A stretch of 64,000 nt of DNA from Trichlorobacter thiogenes (GTDB lineage Bacteria > Desulfobacterota > Desulfuromonadia > Geobacterales > Pseudopelobacteraceae), in NCBI RefSeq assembly GCF_900167465.1, contig NZ_FUWR01000002.1, forward strand, positions 1 through 64,000. Reading direction: 5' to 3'. Below, in pieces: positions 46,906 through 56,895 of the stretch. Position 1 is the stretch's first letter. Every line of letters starts with the position of its first letter. The notes below the pieces were generated by a model, which worked only from the letters and a program-made list of their open reading frames with translations, had not been told where the DNA came from and ran no database searches. The translations under genes were made by a program, and so were the position numbers.

Positions 46906-47234
46906 TGTAACTCTCTCCCTGCCAGCAGGTGGATATGCAGGTGGAATACGGTCTGCCCGGCATCGGCTCCGTTATTCTGTACAAGGCGAAAACCGCCTTC
47001 CGAAAGACCACGTTCAGTTGCCAACTGCCCGGCAACCCTGAACAGGTGCCCAACGGTTGTCTCATCCTGCTCTGCCATGTCCAGGCAGTTACTGAAGTGC
47101 CGCTTGGGGATCAGCAGCAGATGCAGCGGTGCCTTGGGGGCGATATCCTCAATCGCCACCATCAGGTCATCTTCATACACCTTCTTGGCCGGAATCTCTC
47201 CGGCGATGATCTTGCAGAACAAACAGTTTTCCAT
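46890..47234 (-). CDS. HIT-family nucleotide-binding hydrolase (HinT-like)
   Basis: The 114-residue protein has the catalytic histidine triad HLHIHLLAGR near the C-terminus and the start CLFCKIIAGEIPAKKVYEDD typical of HinT. Such proteins cleave purine nucleoside phosphoramidates or adenylates. The two Cys of the N-terminal CxxC are kept and, in some family members, bind zinc. It is first of a three-gene cluster with the Cys-rich and ferredoxin genes. Confidence 0.94.
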   Translation of the reverse strand: MENCLFCKIIAGEIPAKKVYEDDLMVAIEDIAPKAPLHLLLIPKRHFSNCLDMAEQDETTVGHLFRVAGQLATERGLSEGGFRLVQNNGADAGQTVFHLHIHLLAGRELQWPPG

Positions 47235-47263
47235 ACAGTTAACCTTTCAAGAAACCAAGTCAA

Positions 47264-47365
47264 AGGCAATGGCACGCGGATTAAATTCAATTTTAGCGGA
47301 TTTTCACGGGTCTTAAAATTGTTTTGAAATCTGCGTTAATCCGCTCGATCCGCGTCATCCGTGTG
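47264..47365. repeat. Degenerate repeat-like intergenic sequence between tlyA and HIT gene
   Basis: The gap contains GCGGATTAA near 47277 and its inverse TTAATCCGC near 47334, plus variants of the short unit ATCCGCGT in a row (47329-47360). Sequences of this style (CGCGGATTAA / TTAATCCGCG) are common dispersed intergenic repeats in many bacteria. No gene is seen. Confidence 0.45.
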
Positions 47366-48103
47366 CTATTTCAGTCGCAATCCCATCAAAAATTCACGGT
47401 TGCCATCAGCGCCGGTAATCGGCGAATCACAGATCCCGAGCAGTTCTGCTCCCAGTTCAGCAGCAAGGCGTTCCATACTTGCCAGCACCTCTTCATGCAG
47501 CTTCGGGTCCCGTACAATGCCACCTTTACCCACTGCACCTTTACCCACCTCAAACTGGGGTTTCACCAACGCCACCACCTCAGCAGGTCTTGTCAGCAGC
47601 GCCAGGGTAGGGGGCAATACCAGGTTCAGCGAGATGAATGAGGCATCGATCACCGCCAGATCAGGTAGAGGCTCAAGCTGCTCCAGTTGCAGATGGCGGA
47701 TGTTGGTCTTTTCCATCACCACCACCCGCGGGTCTTCACGAAGCTTCCAGGCCAGCTGTCCATAGCCCACATCCACCGCATAAACCCGGCTGGCTCCCCG
47801 TTGCAGCAGGCAGTCGGTAAAACCGCCGGTGGAAGCCCCCACATCAATGGCAATACGCCCTGCTGGATCAATCTTAAAGGCATCCAGACCTTGTGCCAGC
47901 TTCAGGCCACCACGACTGACATAGGGCATCACCTCACCCTTAATTCTGATCTCAACCTCTGGCGTTACCTGTTGCCCGGCCTTCTGGGCGGCATGATCAC
48001 CCACCACCACCTGTCCAGCCATGATCAAGGCCTGGGCCTTCTCGCGGGAAGGGGCCAGGCCTTTTTCAACCATCAGTTTATCAAGACGTTGCTTTATGCT
48101 CAT
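47366..48103 (-). CDS. TlyA-family rRNA (cytidine-2'-O)-methyltransferase/hemolysin-like
   Basis: The 245-residue protein has an N-terminal S4 RNA-binding domain (RLDKLMVEKGLAPSREKAQALI) and an FtsJ-like methyltransferase domain. The SAM-binding motif IDVGASTGGFTDCLLQRGA is intact, as is LVKPQFEVGK. TlyA methylates 16S and/or 23S rRNA in mycobacteria; the older 'hemolysin' name is historical. ATG 48103 overlaps the pyrE stop; the longer frame is rejected. Confidence 0.92.
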   Translation of the reverse strand: MSIKQRLDKLMVEKGLAPSREKAQALIMAGQVVVGDHAAQKAGQQVTPEVEIRIKGEVMPYVSRGGLKLAQGLDAFKIDPAGRIAIDVGASTGGFTDCLLQRGASRVYAVDVGYGQLAWKLREDPRVVVMEKTNIRHLQLEQLEPLPDLAVIDASFISLNLVLPPTLALLTRPAEVVALVKPQFEVGKGAVGKGGIVRDPKLHEEVLASMERLAAELGAELLGICDSPITGADGNREFLMGLRLK

Positions 48104-48651
48104 GCACCGACTAATTGAGATTTGGTAAAAATCGCCTTCAGCCAATATCCCTCAGCTTCGATATTCTCCCGACCGCCCTCTTCGCGATCCACCAGTGAAA
48201 CGATGCCCAGCACGTCCAGCCCTTCTTCCTTGGCGCGGTTAACCGCCTTCATGGAAGATCCGCCGGTGGTCACCACGTCCTCAACAATCACCACCTTGGT
48301 GCCGGCAGGCAGGTTTTTACGACCTTCCAGCCACTGGCCGGTACCGTGTCCCTTGGGCTCTTTGCGGATGATAAAGGCATGCAGCGGATTGCCATCCAGG
48401 CAGGCTGCAATGGAGGTGGCAGTGGCGATCGGGTCAGCACCCAGGGTGATGCCGCCCACGGCCTGTACACCCGGTACATCCTTGATCGCTTCGTAGAACA
48501 GTTTGCCGGTCAGCAGGCCACCTTCGCTATGCAGGGTGGTCTGTTTGCCATCAAAGTAGAAGTCGCTCTGGCGGCCGGAAGCCAGGGTTACCAGACGTTT
48601 TTCGTAAGACAGCTCAAGAATAATTGCCTTCAGTTTTTCGCGGTCAGTCAT
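48100..48651 (-). CDS. pyrE: Orotate phosphoribosyltransferase
   Basis: The 183-residue enzyme joins orotate and PRPP to form OMP in pyrimidine synthesis. The PRPP-binding loop [14 protein letters not shown] is present. It starts with [20 protein letters not shown]. It overlaps purF and tlyA by ATGA at both ends, so it belongs to a tight purine/pyrimidine operon. Confidence 0.96.
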   Translation of the reverse strand: MTDREKLKAIILELSYEKRLVTLASGRQSDFYFDGKQTTLHSEGGLLTGKLFYEAIKDVPGVQAVGGITLGADPIATATSIAACLDGNPLHAFIIRKEPKGHGTGQWLEGRKNLPAGTKVVIVEDVVTTGGSSMKAVNRAKEEGLDVLGIVSLVDREEGGRENIEAEGYWLKAIFTKSQLVGA

Positions 48652-50075
48652 TGTTCGGTGTACTCCTCGTCTTTGGAAAATAGACCCATTTGGGGAACCT
48701 GTGATGGCATGGGGAAGTTAATCGGATAGTCACCGGTAAAACAGGCGGTACAGAAGCTGTGTTTAAGGCCGGTGGCCTTGATCAACCCTTCTTCAGAAAG
48801 GTAGCCCAGCGAGTCTGCGGTAATATAACGTCTGATTTCATCCAAGGTATGGGAGGAGGAGATCAGCTCCTTGCGGTTGGGGGTGTCGATACCGTAGAAG
48901 CAGGGATAACTGGTGGGGGGGGAGGAGATCCGCATATGCACCTCTTTTGCCCCGGCATTGCGCACCATCTTGACGATCTTGCGTGAGGTGGTGCCCCGTA
49001 CGATGGAGTCGTCGATGACCACGACCCGCTTTCCTTCCAGCAGTTCCCGAACCGGGTTCAGCTTGATCTTGACCCCGAAGTGGCGGATTGCCTGGGCTGG
49101 CTCGATAAAGGTCCGTCCCACATAATGGTTGCGGATCAGCCCCAGTTCAAAGGGGATACCTGCCTGCTCGGCATAGCCCATGGCTGCCGGTACACCGGAA
49201 TCCGGCACCGCAATCACCACATCGGCATCCACCTGATATTCGCGGGCCAGTTGGCGTCCCAGCTCTTTACGCACCTGATAGACGTTTCTGCCAAAGATGT
49301 TTGAGTCCGGTCGGGCAAAATAGACAAATTCAAAGACACAGGGAGTTGGCTCGATCTTCTTGAATGGGAACAGTGACTGCATCTGGCCATCTTTGGTAAA
49401 GACCAGCATCTCACCCGGTTCAACTTCCCGTACAAAGGTTGCCTCGATCAGATCCAGGGCGCAACTCTCGGAAGCGACTACCCAGCCGTCTCCCAGTTTG
49501 CCGAGACATAAGGGGCGGAATCCGTGGGGGTCGCGCACGGCAATCATACGGGATTCGGTCAGGAACAGCAGGCAGTAAGCACCTTTGACCCGGTTCAGGG
49601 CATCACCGATCCGCTCAACCAGTGAGTGGGTGCGGGAAATGGCCAGCAGGTGAATGATGATCTCGGTATCCATGGTGGTCTGGAAGATGGAGCCGTAGGC
49701 CTCAAGCTCTGCCTTTAACAGATTGGCGTTAACCAGGTTACCGTTGTGGGCCACGGCAATGGAACCGCGGGAGTAATCCACCATAATCGGTTGCACGTTC
49801 TTTTCCACCGAGGCACCGGCAGTGGAGTAGCGCACATGGCCGATGGCTGACTTGCCCGGCAGCTTCTCAAACACCTTCTGATTACCGAACACATCGGCCA
49901 CCAGCCCCATCCGTTTGTGGGCATGCAGCCCTGTGCCGTCGGATGAGACAATGCCACAGCTTTCCTGGCCGCGATGCTGCAGGGCGTACAGACCGAGATA
50001 GGTCAGGTTGGCTGCTTCAGGGTGGCCATAGATGCCGAATACGCCGCATTCTTCTTCAGGGCGGAAAAGTTTCAT
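48648..50075 (-). CDS. purF: Amidophosphoribosyltransferase
   Basis: The 475-residue enzyme catalyses the first committed step of purine synthesis. Cys10 after a nine-residue propeptide ([10 protein letters not shown]) is the N-terminal nucleophile of the glutaminase domain. The PRT domain has [14 protein letters not shown]-terminal Cys residues in [12 protein letters not shown] fit the Fe-S-containing PurF type. ATG 50075 overlaps the purQ stop. Confidence 0.97.
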   Translation of the reverse strand: MKLFRPEEECGVFGIYGHPEAANLTYLGLYALQHRGQESCGIVSSDGTGLHAHKRMGLVADVFGNQKVFEKLPGKSAIGHVRYSTAGASVEKNVQPIMVDYSRGSIAVAHNGNLVNANLLKAELEAYGSIFQTTMDTEIIIHLLAISRTHSLVERIGDALNRVKGAYCLLFLTESRMIAVRDPHGFRPLCLGKLGDGWVVASESCALDLIEATFVREVEPGEMLVFTKDGQMQSLFPFKKIEPTPCVFEFVYFARPDSNIFGRNVYQVRKELGRQLAREYQVDADVVIAVPDSGVPAAMGYAEQAGIPFELGLIRNHYVGRTFIEPAQAIRHFGVKIKLNPVRELLEGKRVVVIDDSIVRGTTSRKIVKMVRNAGAKEVHMRISSPPTSYPCFYGIDTPNRKELISSSHTLDEIRRYITADSLGYLSEEGLIKATGLKHSFCTACFTGDYPINFPMPSQVPQMGLFSKDEEYTEQ

Positions 50076-50911
50076 AGCAGGTTTTTCCTCACAAAGTCGG
50101 CTGCATTTTTATACAGGATCAGGCCGTCACCGTTTTCCGGCAACTGCTCGCGGGTCCAGCGGGGATGCTGGGTATAATGGACAAAGGCCTCCGGGTGAGG
50201 CATTAGCCCCATCAGGCGGCCGGTTGGGTCGCACAGACCGGCAATGGCATTGGTTGATCCGTTAGGATTAGCCGGGAATTCCATAGTCGGTTCTGCGTAA
50301 TCAGCTTCAGAATATTTAAGTACCGCCAGATGGCCAGACTCAATCCGCTCCAGGGTTGCAGGGCTGTCGGTCAGGAATTTTCCTTCGCCGTGACGTACCG
50401 GCAGGTAGATCCCTTTCTCAATCCCTTTGGTGAAGACGCACGGGGAGGCAGGATCGGCCTTCAGGTAGCACCAGCGGTCCTGAAAACGTCCGCAGTCGTT
50501 GTGGCAGAGGGTGACGGTCTGGGTCAATGTATTGCCATCCAGAGCAGGCAGCATCCCCATCTTGACCATCAACTGAAAGCCGTTGCAGACCCCCAGCACC
50601 AGCTTGCCGGCATTGATGAAGCGGGTAAACTGCTCCACCAGCTTTTCTGGTGCTCCGTTTGGTGTGTCATAGACTGTTGCATACTTTAGGCGGTGTGCCT
50701 GTGCCTTGGCGCTGCCCAGGTCGTCACCATCCAGAAAACCGCCGGTCAGGTTCAAAAAGTGGTAATCGTCAAGGCGGACCTCGCCGGAGAGTATCTCGGC
50801 AATATGGGCAATCTTTGCCTCATCAAAACCACCCAGTCTGCAGGCGTGGGCCGCTTCCGTCTCACAGTTGGTGCCGTTACCGGTTATAACAATTGCTCGT
50901 GTCTGTTTCAT
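50072..50911 (-). CDS. purQ: Phosphoribosylformylglycinamidine synthase glutaminase subunit
   Basis: The 279-residue class I glutamine amidotransferase supplies ammonia to PurL. The nucleophile Cys is in LGVCNGFQL, and His/Glu are in MPHPEAF. It is longer than the Bacillus PurQ (about 225 residues), as in other bacteria with a mid-size PurL. recQ lies between it and purL. Confidence 0.95.
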   Translation of the reverse strand: MKQTRAIVITGNGTNCETEAAHACRLGGFDEAKIAHIAEILSGEVRLDDYHFLNLTGGFLDGDDLGSAKAQAHRLKYATVYDTPNGAPEKLVEQFTRFINAGKLVLGVCNGFQLMVKMGMLPALDGNTLTQTVTLCHNDCGRFQDRWCYLKADPASPCVFTKGIEKGIYLPVRHGEGKFLTDSPATLERIESGHLAVLKYSEADYAEPTMEFPANPNGSTNAIAGLCDPTGRLMGLMPHPEAFVHYTQHPRWTREQLPENGDGLILYKNAADFVRKNLL

Positions 50912-50943
50912 GCACTGGTCCCTGTTTCTGTCTCGATAGGTGA

Positions 50944-52767
50944 TTATGCCACCATGTAGGTTTCGTTATCTCCTGCCTGATACTGCCTGATCTCTGCCAG
51001 AAATGCATCTCCGTATTGTTGCAGCTTGCGATCTCCGACACCACTTACCTGACGCATCTGCTGCAGGTTTTGGGGGTAGCTGCGCGACATTTCAGCCAGT
51101 GTCGCATCAGAAAATACCACAAACGGAGGCAGTTTGGCGGCGTCGGCAATCTGTTTGCGCAAAGCCCGTAGTTTATCAAACAGGGCTTGATCGTAATCTT
51201 TTTTTGCACCGGCCCGTTTTCTGGTTCGCTCCACCGTCTCCACGGTGTTACGGGGCATCCCCAGCGTAACCGTCGTCTCACCCTTTAACACTGGACGGGC
51301 CGCAGAAGAAAGGGAAAGAGCGCCAAAGCGGGTAAAATCCTGGGTCAGATAGCCTAAGTGAATCAACTGGCGGATGATGTTTTCCCACTGCGTTGCAGGT
51401 GTGTCCGCACCGATCCCCCAGGTGGAAAGTTTATCATGCTTCAGATCCAGTACCCGCTGGTTTTTACTGCCCCGCAGCACCTCAATCAGGTGCATCATGC
51501 CAAACCGTTCGCCGGTCCGGTAGACGCAGGAAAGCGCCTTTTGGGCCTGAACCGTGGCGTCAAAGCGCTGGGGCGGATCAGTGCAGATGTCGCAGTTACC
51601 GCAGTCATGATCCCGTTGATCGCCAAAATAAGAGAGCAGGGCACGGCGGCGGCAGGTAAGTGCCTCGCCATAGGCCACCATGGCGTTCAGTTTCTGGATT
51701 TCGATTCTGACCCGCTCGGCGTTATCACTGTTTTCAATCAGCTTGCGGGCGGTCATGACATCCCCCATGCCGAACAGCATCAGTGCTTCAGATGGCAGGC
51801 CATCCCGTCCGGCCCGACCGGTCTCCTGATAGTAGCTTTCCACACTCTTGGGCATATCGTAATGCACCACGAAGCGGACGTTGGGCTTGTCTATCCCCAT
51901 CCCAAAGGCCACGGTGGCAACCACAATGCGGATATCATCCCGCTGGAATGCTTCCTGAACACGTCTGCGCTGGTCGTCCGGCAGACCGGCGTGGTAGGCG
52001 GCGGCACTAAATCCGGCGGCCTGTAGCTGCTTGGCTACCTGATCAACCCGCTTGCGGCTTAAGGCATAGACAATCCCTGCTTCATCCCGCCGGTTGCGGA
52101 GAAATGCTCCAAGCTGGGCCAGCGGCTTTTGCTTGGGGATTACCGTATAGGTGATGTTGGGTCGATCAAACCCTGCCACAAAAACCGTAGCATTGGGAAG
52201 CCCCAACTGCCCCAGAATATCCTTGCGGGTTTCCGGGTCAGCCGTCGCGGTCATGGCCACAATCGGCACACCGGGAAACAGTGGCCGCAGGCGACCCAGC
52301 TGGGTGTATTCCGGCCTGAAATCATGTCCCCATTGCGAGATACAGTGGGCCTCGTCAATGGCAAACAGGGCCAGTTTCAGCGTGCCAAGCCGCTCCAGAA
52401 ATTCCGGCATCAACAGCCGTTCCGGCGCAACATACAGCAGATCCAGTGTGCCCTTGTCCAACTGCTGAAAAACCCTGCCTGCTTCAGCCGCAGAAAGCGA
52501 GGAGTTCAGGCAGGCGGCCCGCACCCCGTTTGCGATCAGGGCATCCATCTGATCCTTCATCAGGGCGATCAGTGGTGATACGACAATTGCCACACCATCC
52601 CGATGCAGGGCAGGTATCTGGTAGCAGAGTGACTTGCCGCCGCCGGTTGGCATCACCAGAAAAACATCTTCACCAGCCAGAACCCGCTCAATCACCTCCT
52701 GCTGGGGAGGGCGGAAGTCATGAAAACCGAAGACGGTTTTAAGGGTATGCTGGATGGAGGCGGCCAT
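50944..52767 (-). CDS. recQ: ATP-dependent DNA helicase RecQ
   Basis: The 607-residue 3'-5' helicase has Walker A MPTGGGKSLCYQIP, DEAH box IDEAHCISQWGHDFRPEY, motif VI QETGRAGRDGLPS, a zinc-binding RQC domain (CRRRALLSYFGD then CGNCDIC) and a C-terminal HRDC domain (about 525-600). It acts in recombination and fork repair. Its location between purL and purQ is unusual but on the same strand. Confidence 0.97.
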   Translation of the reverse strand: MAASIQHTLKTVFGFHDFRPPQQEVIERVLAGEDVFLVMPTGGGKSLCYQIPALHRDGVAIVVSPLIALMKDQMDALIANGVRAACLNSSLSAAEAGRVFQQLDKGTLDLLYVAPERLLMPEFLERLGTLKLALFAIDEAHCISQWGHDFRPEYTQLGRLRPLFPGVPIVAMTATADPETRKDILGQLGLPNATVFVAGFDRPNITYTVIPKQKPLAQLGAFLRNRRDEAGIVYALSRKRVDQVAKQLQAAGFSAAAYHAGLPDDQRRRVQEAFQRDDIRIVVATVAFGMGIDKPNVRFVVHYDMPKSVESYYQETGRAGRDGLPSEALMLFGMGDVMTARKLIENSDNAERVRIEIQKLNAMVAYGEALTCRRRALLSYFGDQRDHDCGNCDICTDPPQRFDATVQAQKALSCVYRTGERFGMMHLIEVLRGSKNQRVLDLKHDKLSTWGIGADTPATQWENIIRQLIHLGYLTQDFTRFGALSLSSAARPVLKGETTVTLGMPRNTVETVERTRKRAGAKKDYDQALFDKLRALRKQIADAAKLPPFVVFSDATLAEMSRSYPQNLQQMRQVSGVGDRKLQQYGDAFLAEIRQYQAGDNETYMVA

Positions 52768-52782
52768 GGAAGCGATAGCCGC

Positions 52783-55773
52783 CTACAGCTCCTTCAATGG
52801 CCGTTGCCAGGCGCTTTTCAGCTGGGCAAGATCTGTTGAAAGCACGGTCTTGCCTTCCAACCCGGCAATGGTAACAATGTCGTTATCAGCGACCTGTCCG
52901 ATCTGACTGAAGCCGGTACCGGCCATCGCCTCTTCAAAGGCTGCCCACTGGGCCGGATGCACCGTTACCAGCAGACGGGAGGCTGATTCCGAGAACAGCA
53001 GCAGCTCATCCGTCTTATACCGCTGATCTCCTTCAAAACGAACATTGGCTAACTCAACACGGCAGCCAAAGCCGCCGGAGAAGGCTGATTCAGCCAGGGC
53101 CACTGCCAGACCACCGTCTGACAGGTCATGGCATGATGCCACCAGTCCGCTCATAATGGCCTGGTGCAGTGCCTTGTAGCGGGCCAGGGCAGTGGTAATA
53201 TTCACCTTGGGCACTTTGTTGCCGGTATAGCCCTGCATGGCCAGGTACTCGGAACCGCCCAGCTCGTCTTTGGTTTCACCTAGCAGGCAGATGATGTCGC
53301 CGGCTCGCTTGAAGTCCATGGTCACGGCGTTGCGTATATCAGGAATCGTGCCGATCACTGAGAACAGCAGGGTAGGGGGGATCGAGATCTTGGTGGTACC
53401 GTCGTAGAAATCATTCTTCATCGAATCCTTGCCCGAAACAAGCGGCAGGTTGATCGGTACGCAGAGATCCAGCAGGGCCTGGTTGGCCCGCACCAGTTGG
53501 GCCATCTTGTAGGGGCCGTCCGGGGTCTTTTCAGACAGGACCGGATCACACCAGCAGAAGTTGTCAAGGCCTGCCCAGTGATCAGGGTTGCCCCCGACTG
53601 CCACATAGTTGCGCAGCGCCTCATCAAGGGCATTGGCAGCCATATGGTAGGCATCAATGTCGGAATAACGGGGGCAGATACCGTGGGAGACCACCACCCC
53701 TTTGTAGGAATCGAGGATCGGCCGGACCACTGCCGCATCAGACGGACCATCATTGGTAACACCGGTGAACGGCTTGACCACGGAACCACCCTGCACCTCA
53801 TGGTCATAACGCCGCACCACTGATTCCTTGGAGCAGATGTTGAGCTGGCCCAGCAGCCCCAGCAGGTCTGCGGTCCAGTCTTCCTTGTGCTGTGCCGGTG
53901 CTTCCGGATTAACCGGTGGCTGCCACTTGGCCGGAATCTGCATTGGTGGCAGGCCTTCGTGCATGAACTCCATCGGCAGCCAGGCCACGGTTGCATCGCC
54001 ATACTGGATATGGAAGGTGCCGCTGTCAGTGAACTCACCCAGCACGGTTGATTCCACGCCAAAGCGCTTGGACATGGCCATGAACTCGTCCAGCTTCTCA
54101 GGCGGTACGGCCATGGACATCCGCTCCTGGGCCTCGGAGATCAGGATCTCCCAAGGGTTAAGGCCGGGATACTTAAGTGGTGCCTTGGCCAGGTCCATCC
54201 TGCAGCCGTTGCACTCACCAGCCATCTCACCAATGGAGGAGGAGAGGCCCCCTGCGCCGTTGTCAGTGATGAAACGATACAGCCCCTTGTCACGGGCGCG
54301 GATCAGGAAGTCGAACATCCGCTTTTGGGTGATCGGATCACCGATCTGTACGGCGGTAACTGGTGAGTTCTCGTTCAGTTCTTCAGACGAGAAGGTGGCG
54401 CCGTGGATGCCATCCTTGCCGATCCGGCCGCCAGCCATTACGATCAGGTCGCCCGGCTTGATGCTCTTCTCATGGCCTGGAATACCGTTCACCCTGGCAG
54501 GCATCATACCGGCGGTGCCGCAGAACACCAGCGGCTTACCGGCAAAGCGCTCATCAAAGACAATGGAGCCGTTAACCGTAGGGATGCCGGACTTGTTGCC
54601 GCCATGTTCCACCCCTTCCACCACCCCTTCAAAGATCCGGCGGGGGTGTAGCAGGCGTGACGGCAGCGGCTTGTCGTAGAACGGGTCAGCAAAGCAGAAC
54701 ACATCGGTGTTAAAGATCAGCTTGGAGCCCTGACCAGTACCGAACGGATCGCGGTTAACCCCCACAATACCGGTCAGCGCCCCGCCGTAGGGATCAAGGG
54801 CAGAAGGGGAGTTGTGGGTCTCCACCTTGAAGACCAGCGAGTTGTTCTCATCAAAGGTGATCACCCCGGCGTTGTCCTTGAAGACTGAAAGACAGAAATC
54901 CTTGTCCCCCAGATTCTCGCGGACATCCTTGGTGACCCGCTGGATGTATGACTTGAAAAGAGATTTAATCTCCTGTTTGTTGCCATTTTCATCTTCGTAC
55001 TGCACCGTAGCGCTAAAGATCTTGTGCTTGCAGTGTTCTGACCAGGTTTGGGCCAGGCACTCCAGCTCCACATCGGTCGGCTTGCTGCCCAGCCCCTGCT
55101 TTTTCCGCTCCGCCAGCACCTGCGGATCGCGGTAGTGGGACTGGATGATCTTCATCTCTTCCAGGGTCAGGGCCAGCACGCCATCCTTGCTGATCCGCAG
55201 CAGTTCTTCGTCAGAAACCTCTAAATCCATCTCCCGTACCTGGCCTTTGGTCTCGCCAGTCACTTTGGGTACGGTGGTGGGGAAGCCCCGTTTGGCCATG
55301 AAATCAGCCGCAGACATGATGCTGTAGCGCTGGATCAGGGTGTTGCACAGCAGGCCGGTGGCGATCTTCTCTACCTGTTCACTGCTGAGATCAGCTGAGA
55401 GCAGGTACTGGATTGAAGAGTAGACCGCCTCGTTGTCCGCAAGAGGACGTTGGATCAGGTAGGAAACCGCTTCACCGGCTGTCCGTCCCACGTTGTCGGT
55501 TACGCCGGGGCGGAAGCCAACCTCCACGGCCCAGTCAAAGCCGACCGCCTGGGGCAGGTCAATACTGTAGCTCTGGATGACCGGATCGCAGAACGGGCCG
55601 GAAGCCGCTGCCTCCAGCTCGGTCCGGGACAGCTCTGCATCCACGGTAAAGACATCAAGGGTACGCACCTGCTTTACTTTCAGATGCAGAAAATGTTCAA
55701 TCTCGCGCTTGATCCGCTCACCGCGGGAATCGCGGACACTGTCCTTCAGGGCTATTTCTATTCTGCTGGGCAT
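52783..55773 (-). CDS. purL: Phosphoribosylformylglycinamidine synthase, PurL with PurS-like N-terminus
   Basis: The 996-residue ATP-dependent synthetase converts FGAR to FGAM. The first 170 residues hold two PurS-like segments (RIEIALKDSVRDSRGERIKR; VEVGFRPGVTDNVGRTAGEA), followed by the PurL core with the ATP-site segment KVETHNSPSALDPYGGA and TWSEHCKHKIFS. The glutaminase domain of large PurL is absent and is encoded separately as purQ. So PurS and PurL are fused here while PurQ stays free. Confidence 0.95.
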   Translation of the reverse strand: MPSRIEIALKDSVRDSRGERIKREIEHFLHLKVKQVRTLDVFTVDAELSRTELEAAASGPFCDPVIQSYSIDLPQAVGFDWAVEVGFRPGVTDNVGRTAGEAVSYLIQRPLADNEAVYSSIQYLLSADLSSEQVEKIATGLLCNTLIQRYSIMSAADFMAKRGFPTTVPKVTGETKGQVREMDLEVSDEELLRISKDGVLALTLEEMKIIQSHYRDPQVLAERKKQGLGSKPTDVELECLAQTWSEHCKHKIFSATVQYEDENGNKQEIKSLFKSYIQRVTKDVRENLGDKDFCLSVFKDNAGVITFDENNSLVFKVETHNSPSALDPYGGALTGIVGVNRDPFGTGQGSKLIFNTDVFCFADPFYDKPLPSRLLHPRRIFEGVVEGVEHGGNKSGIPTVNGSIVFDERFAGKPLVFCGTAGMMPARVNGIPGHEKSIKPGDLIVMAGGRIGKDGIHGATFSSEELNENSPVTAVQIGDPITQKRMFDFLIRARDKGLYRFITDNGAGGLSSSIGEMAGECNGCRMDLAKAPLKYPGLNPWEILISEAQERMSMAVPPEKLDEFMAMSKRFGVESTVLGEFTDSGTFHIQYGDATVAWLPMEFMHEGLPPMQIPAKWQPPVNPEAPAQHKEDWTADLLGLLGQLNICSKESVVRRYDHEVQGGSVVKPFTGVTNDGPSDAAVVRPILDSYKGVVVSHGICPRYSDIDAYHMAANALDEALRNYVAVGGNPDHWAGLDNFCWCDPVLSEKTPDGPYKMAQLVRANQALLDLCVPINLPLVSGKDSMKNDFYDGTTKISIPPTLLFSVIGTIPDIRNAVTMDFKRAGDIICLLGETKDELGGSEYLAMQGYTGNKVPKVNITTALARYKALHQAIMSGLVASCHDLSDGGLAVALAESAFSGGFGCRVELANVRFEGDQRYKTDELLLFSESASRLLVTVHPAQWAAFEEAMAGTGFSQIGQVADNDIVTIAGLEGKTVLSTDLAQLKSAWQRPLKEL

Positions 55774-55782
55774 GTCAGTCCT

Positions 55783-56895
55783 TTATTTCTTCACAAAGAT
55801 AATTTCAACGCGGCGATTACCTTCCACGTTATTTTTGGGGAAGGCCGGTTCTGCGGACCCGACCCCCAGAGCCTCAACGGTTGCCTGTTCAAGTTTGCCT
55901 TTGTTCAGCAATCCTTCGCGGATAAAACGGGCCATCTGGTCAGTGGCTGCTGCATCTTCGTGGCGACTGGGCTGGCCAAAGCCGTGTACCCGCAGCTTGA
56001 TCCGGTACTCTGAATATGTTTTGAGCAGTTCTGCCAGCTTGGCAACCGTACCGGTGCCAGCAGGAGTCAGGGTGGTACTCTTGCCTGTTGTCTTCAGCAT
56101 CTGTGAGCGGGGAAAGGTAACGCTCAAGCCTGCGGCCGTTGTCTTGACAATGCCGCCCAGCTTGCCTGCCTCTGCTTCAAAGGCCTTGATCCGCTTTTCA
56201 GCAGCCAGCTGCTCACCGGTTGCCTGTAATTGCGCTGTTTGTTGCTTCAGGCCTTCAAGTTCCTGGGTTAGGACGGCAACCCGTTGTTCTGAAGTTGCAG
56301 TTGCCTTTTTCTGTTCATCCAGGGCCTTCAACAGGTTAGTAGTTTTTTCATCTGAACTGGTGATAGCGGAGCCTTTGGCAGACAGTTCAGCATTCAGCGA
56401 AGCAACCTTGGCATTCAGGCTTGATATCTGGCTGGCCTGATCAGCGCTCTGTTTCTTCAACGTCTTAACCTGGGCAACCAGGTCATCAAAGATTTTGATC
56501 TTTGATTTGGTTGTCGCAATCAGGCCATTAAGCCGTGCTGTTTCTTTGTCCTGATCCTGTTTACCAAGCCGGGCCAGCAGTACTGACGCCTGTAGTCTGG
56601 CAATATCAGCAAGATAGCGAACCGTGGGTTCAGCTTTTTGATCAAGTTTGCCGCTCCAGCCAAGGTTCTTTTTATACTCGGCTTCAGCATTGCGAAGTGA
56701 GTTTTGGGCAATCAGGATATCATCTTTCAGTTCTACCTGTTCTGATCCTTTAGAAAGAACCTGGGCAACCGCGTTTTGGGCCTGTTGCAGGAAAGCCGGT
56801 GCCGGTTCATCTGCAGCAAAGACAGTCAGGGGGATAGCTGTGGTCAGGCCGGCAACCAGGCAGAAGGTGAGTGCTACACGAATCAAACGGTTCAT
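55783..56895 (-). CDS. OmpA-family protein with coiled coil
   Basis: The 370-residue exported protein (signal peptide cut near VFA-ADEP) is mostly a long coiled coil (about 45-235). A C-terminal OmpA-like peptidoglycan-binding domain follows (about 250-368; LLKTYSEYRIKLRVHGFGQ and LGVGSAEPAFPKNNVEGNRRVEIIF). It probably links the outer membrane or a partner to the cell wall. Its start overlaps the stop of the DUF4398-like gene, so the two act together. Confidence 0.9.
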   Translation of the reverse strand: MNRLIRVALTFCLVAGLTTAIPLTVFAADEPAPAFLQQAQNAVAQVLSKGSEQVELKDDILIAQNSLRNAEAEYKKNLGWSGKLDQKAEPTVRYLADIARLQASVLLARLGKQDQDKETARLNGLIATTKSKIKIFDDLVAQVKTLKKQSADQASQISSLNAKVASLNAELSAKGSAITSSDEKTTNLLKALDEQKKATATSEQRVAVLTQELEGLKQQTAQLQATGEQLAAEKRIKAFEAEAGKLGGIVKTTAAGLSVTFPRSQMLKTTGKSTTLTPAGTGTVAKLAELLKTYSEYRIKLRVHGFGQPSRHEDAAATDQMARFIREGLLNKGKLEQATVEALGVGSAEPAFPKNNVEGNRRVEIIFVKK

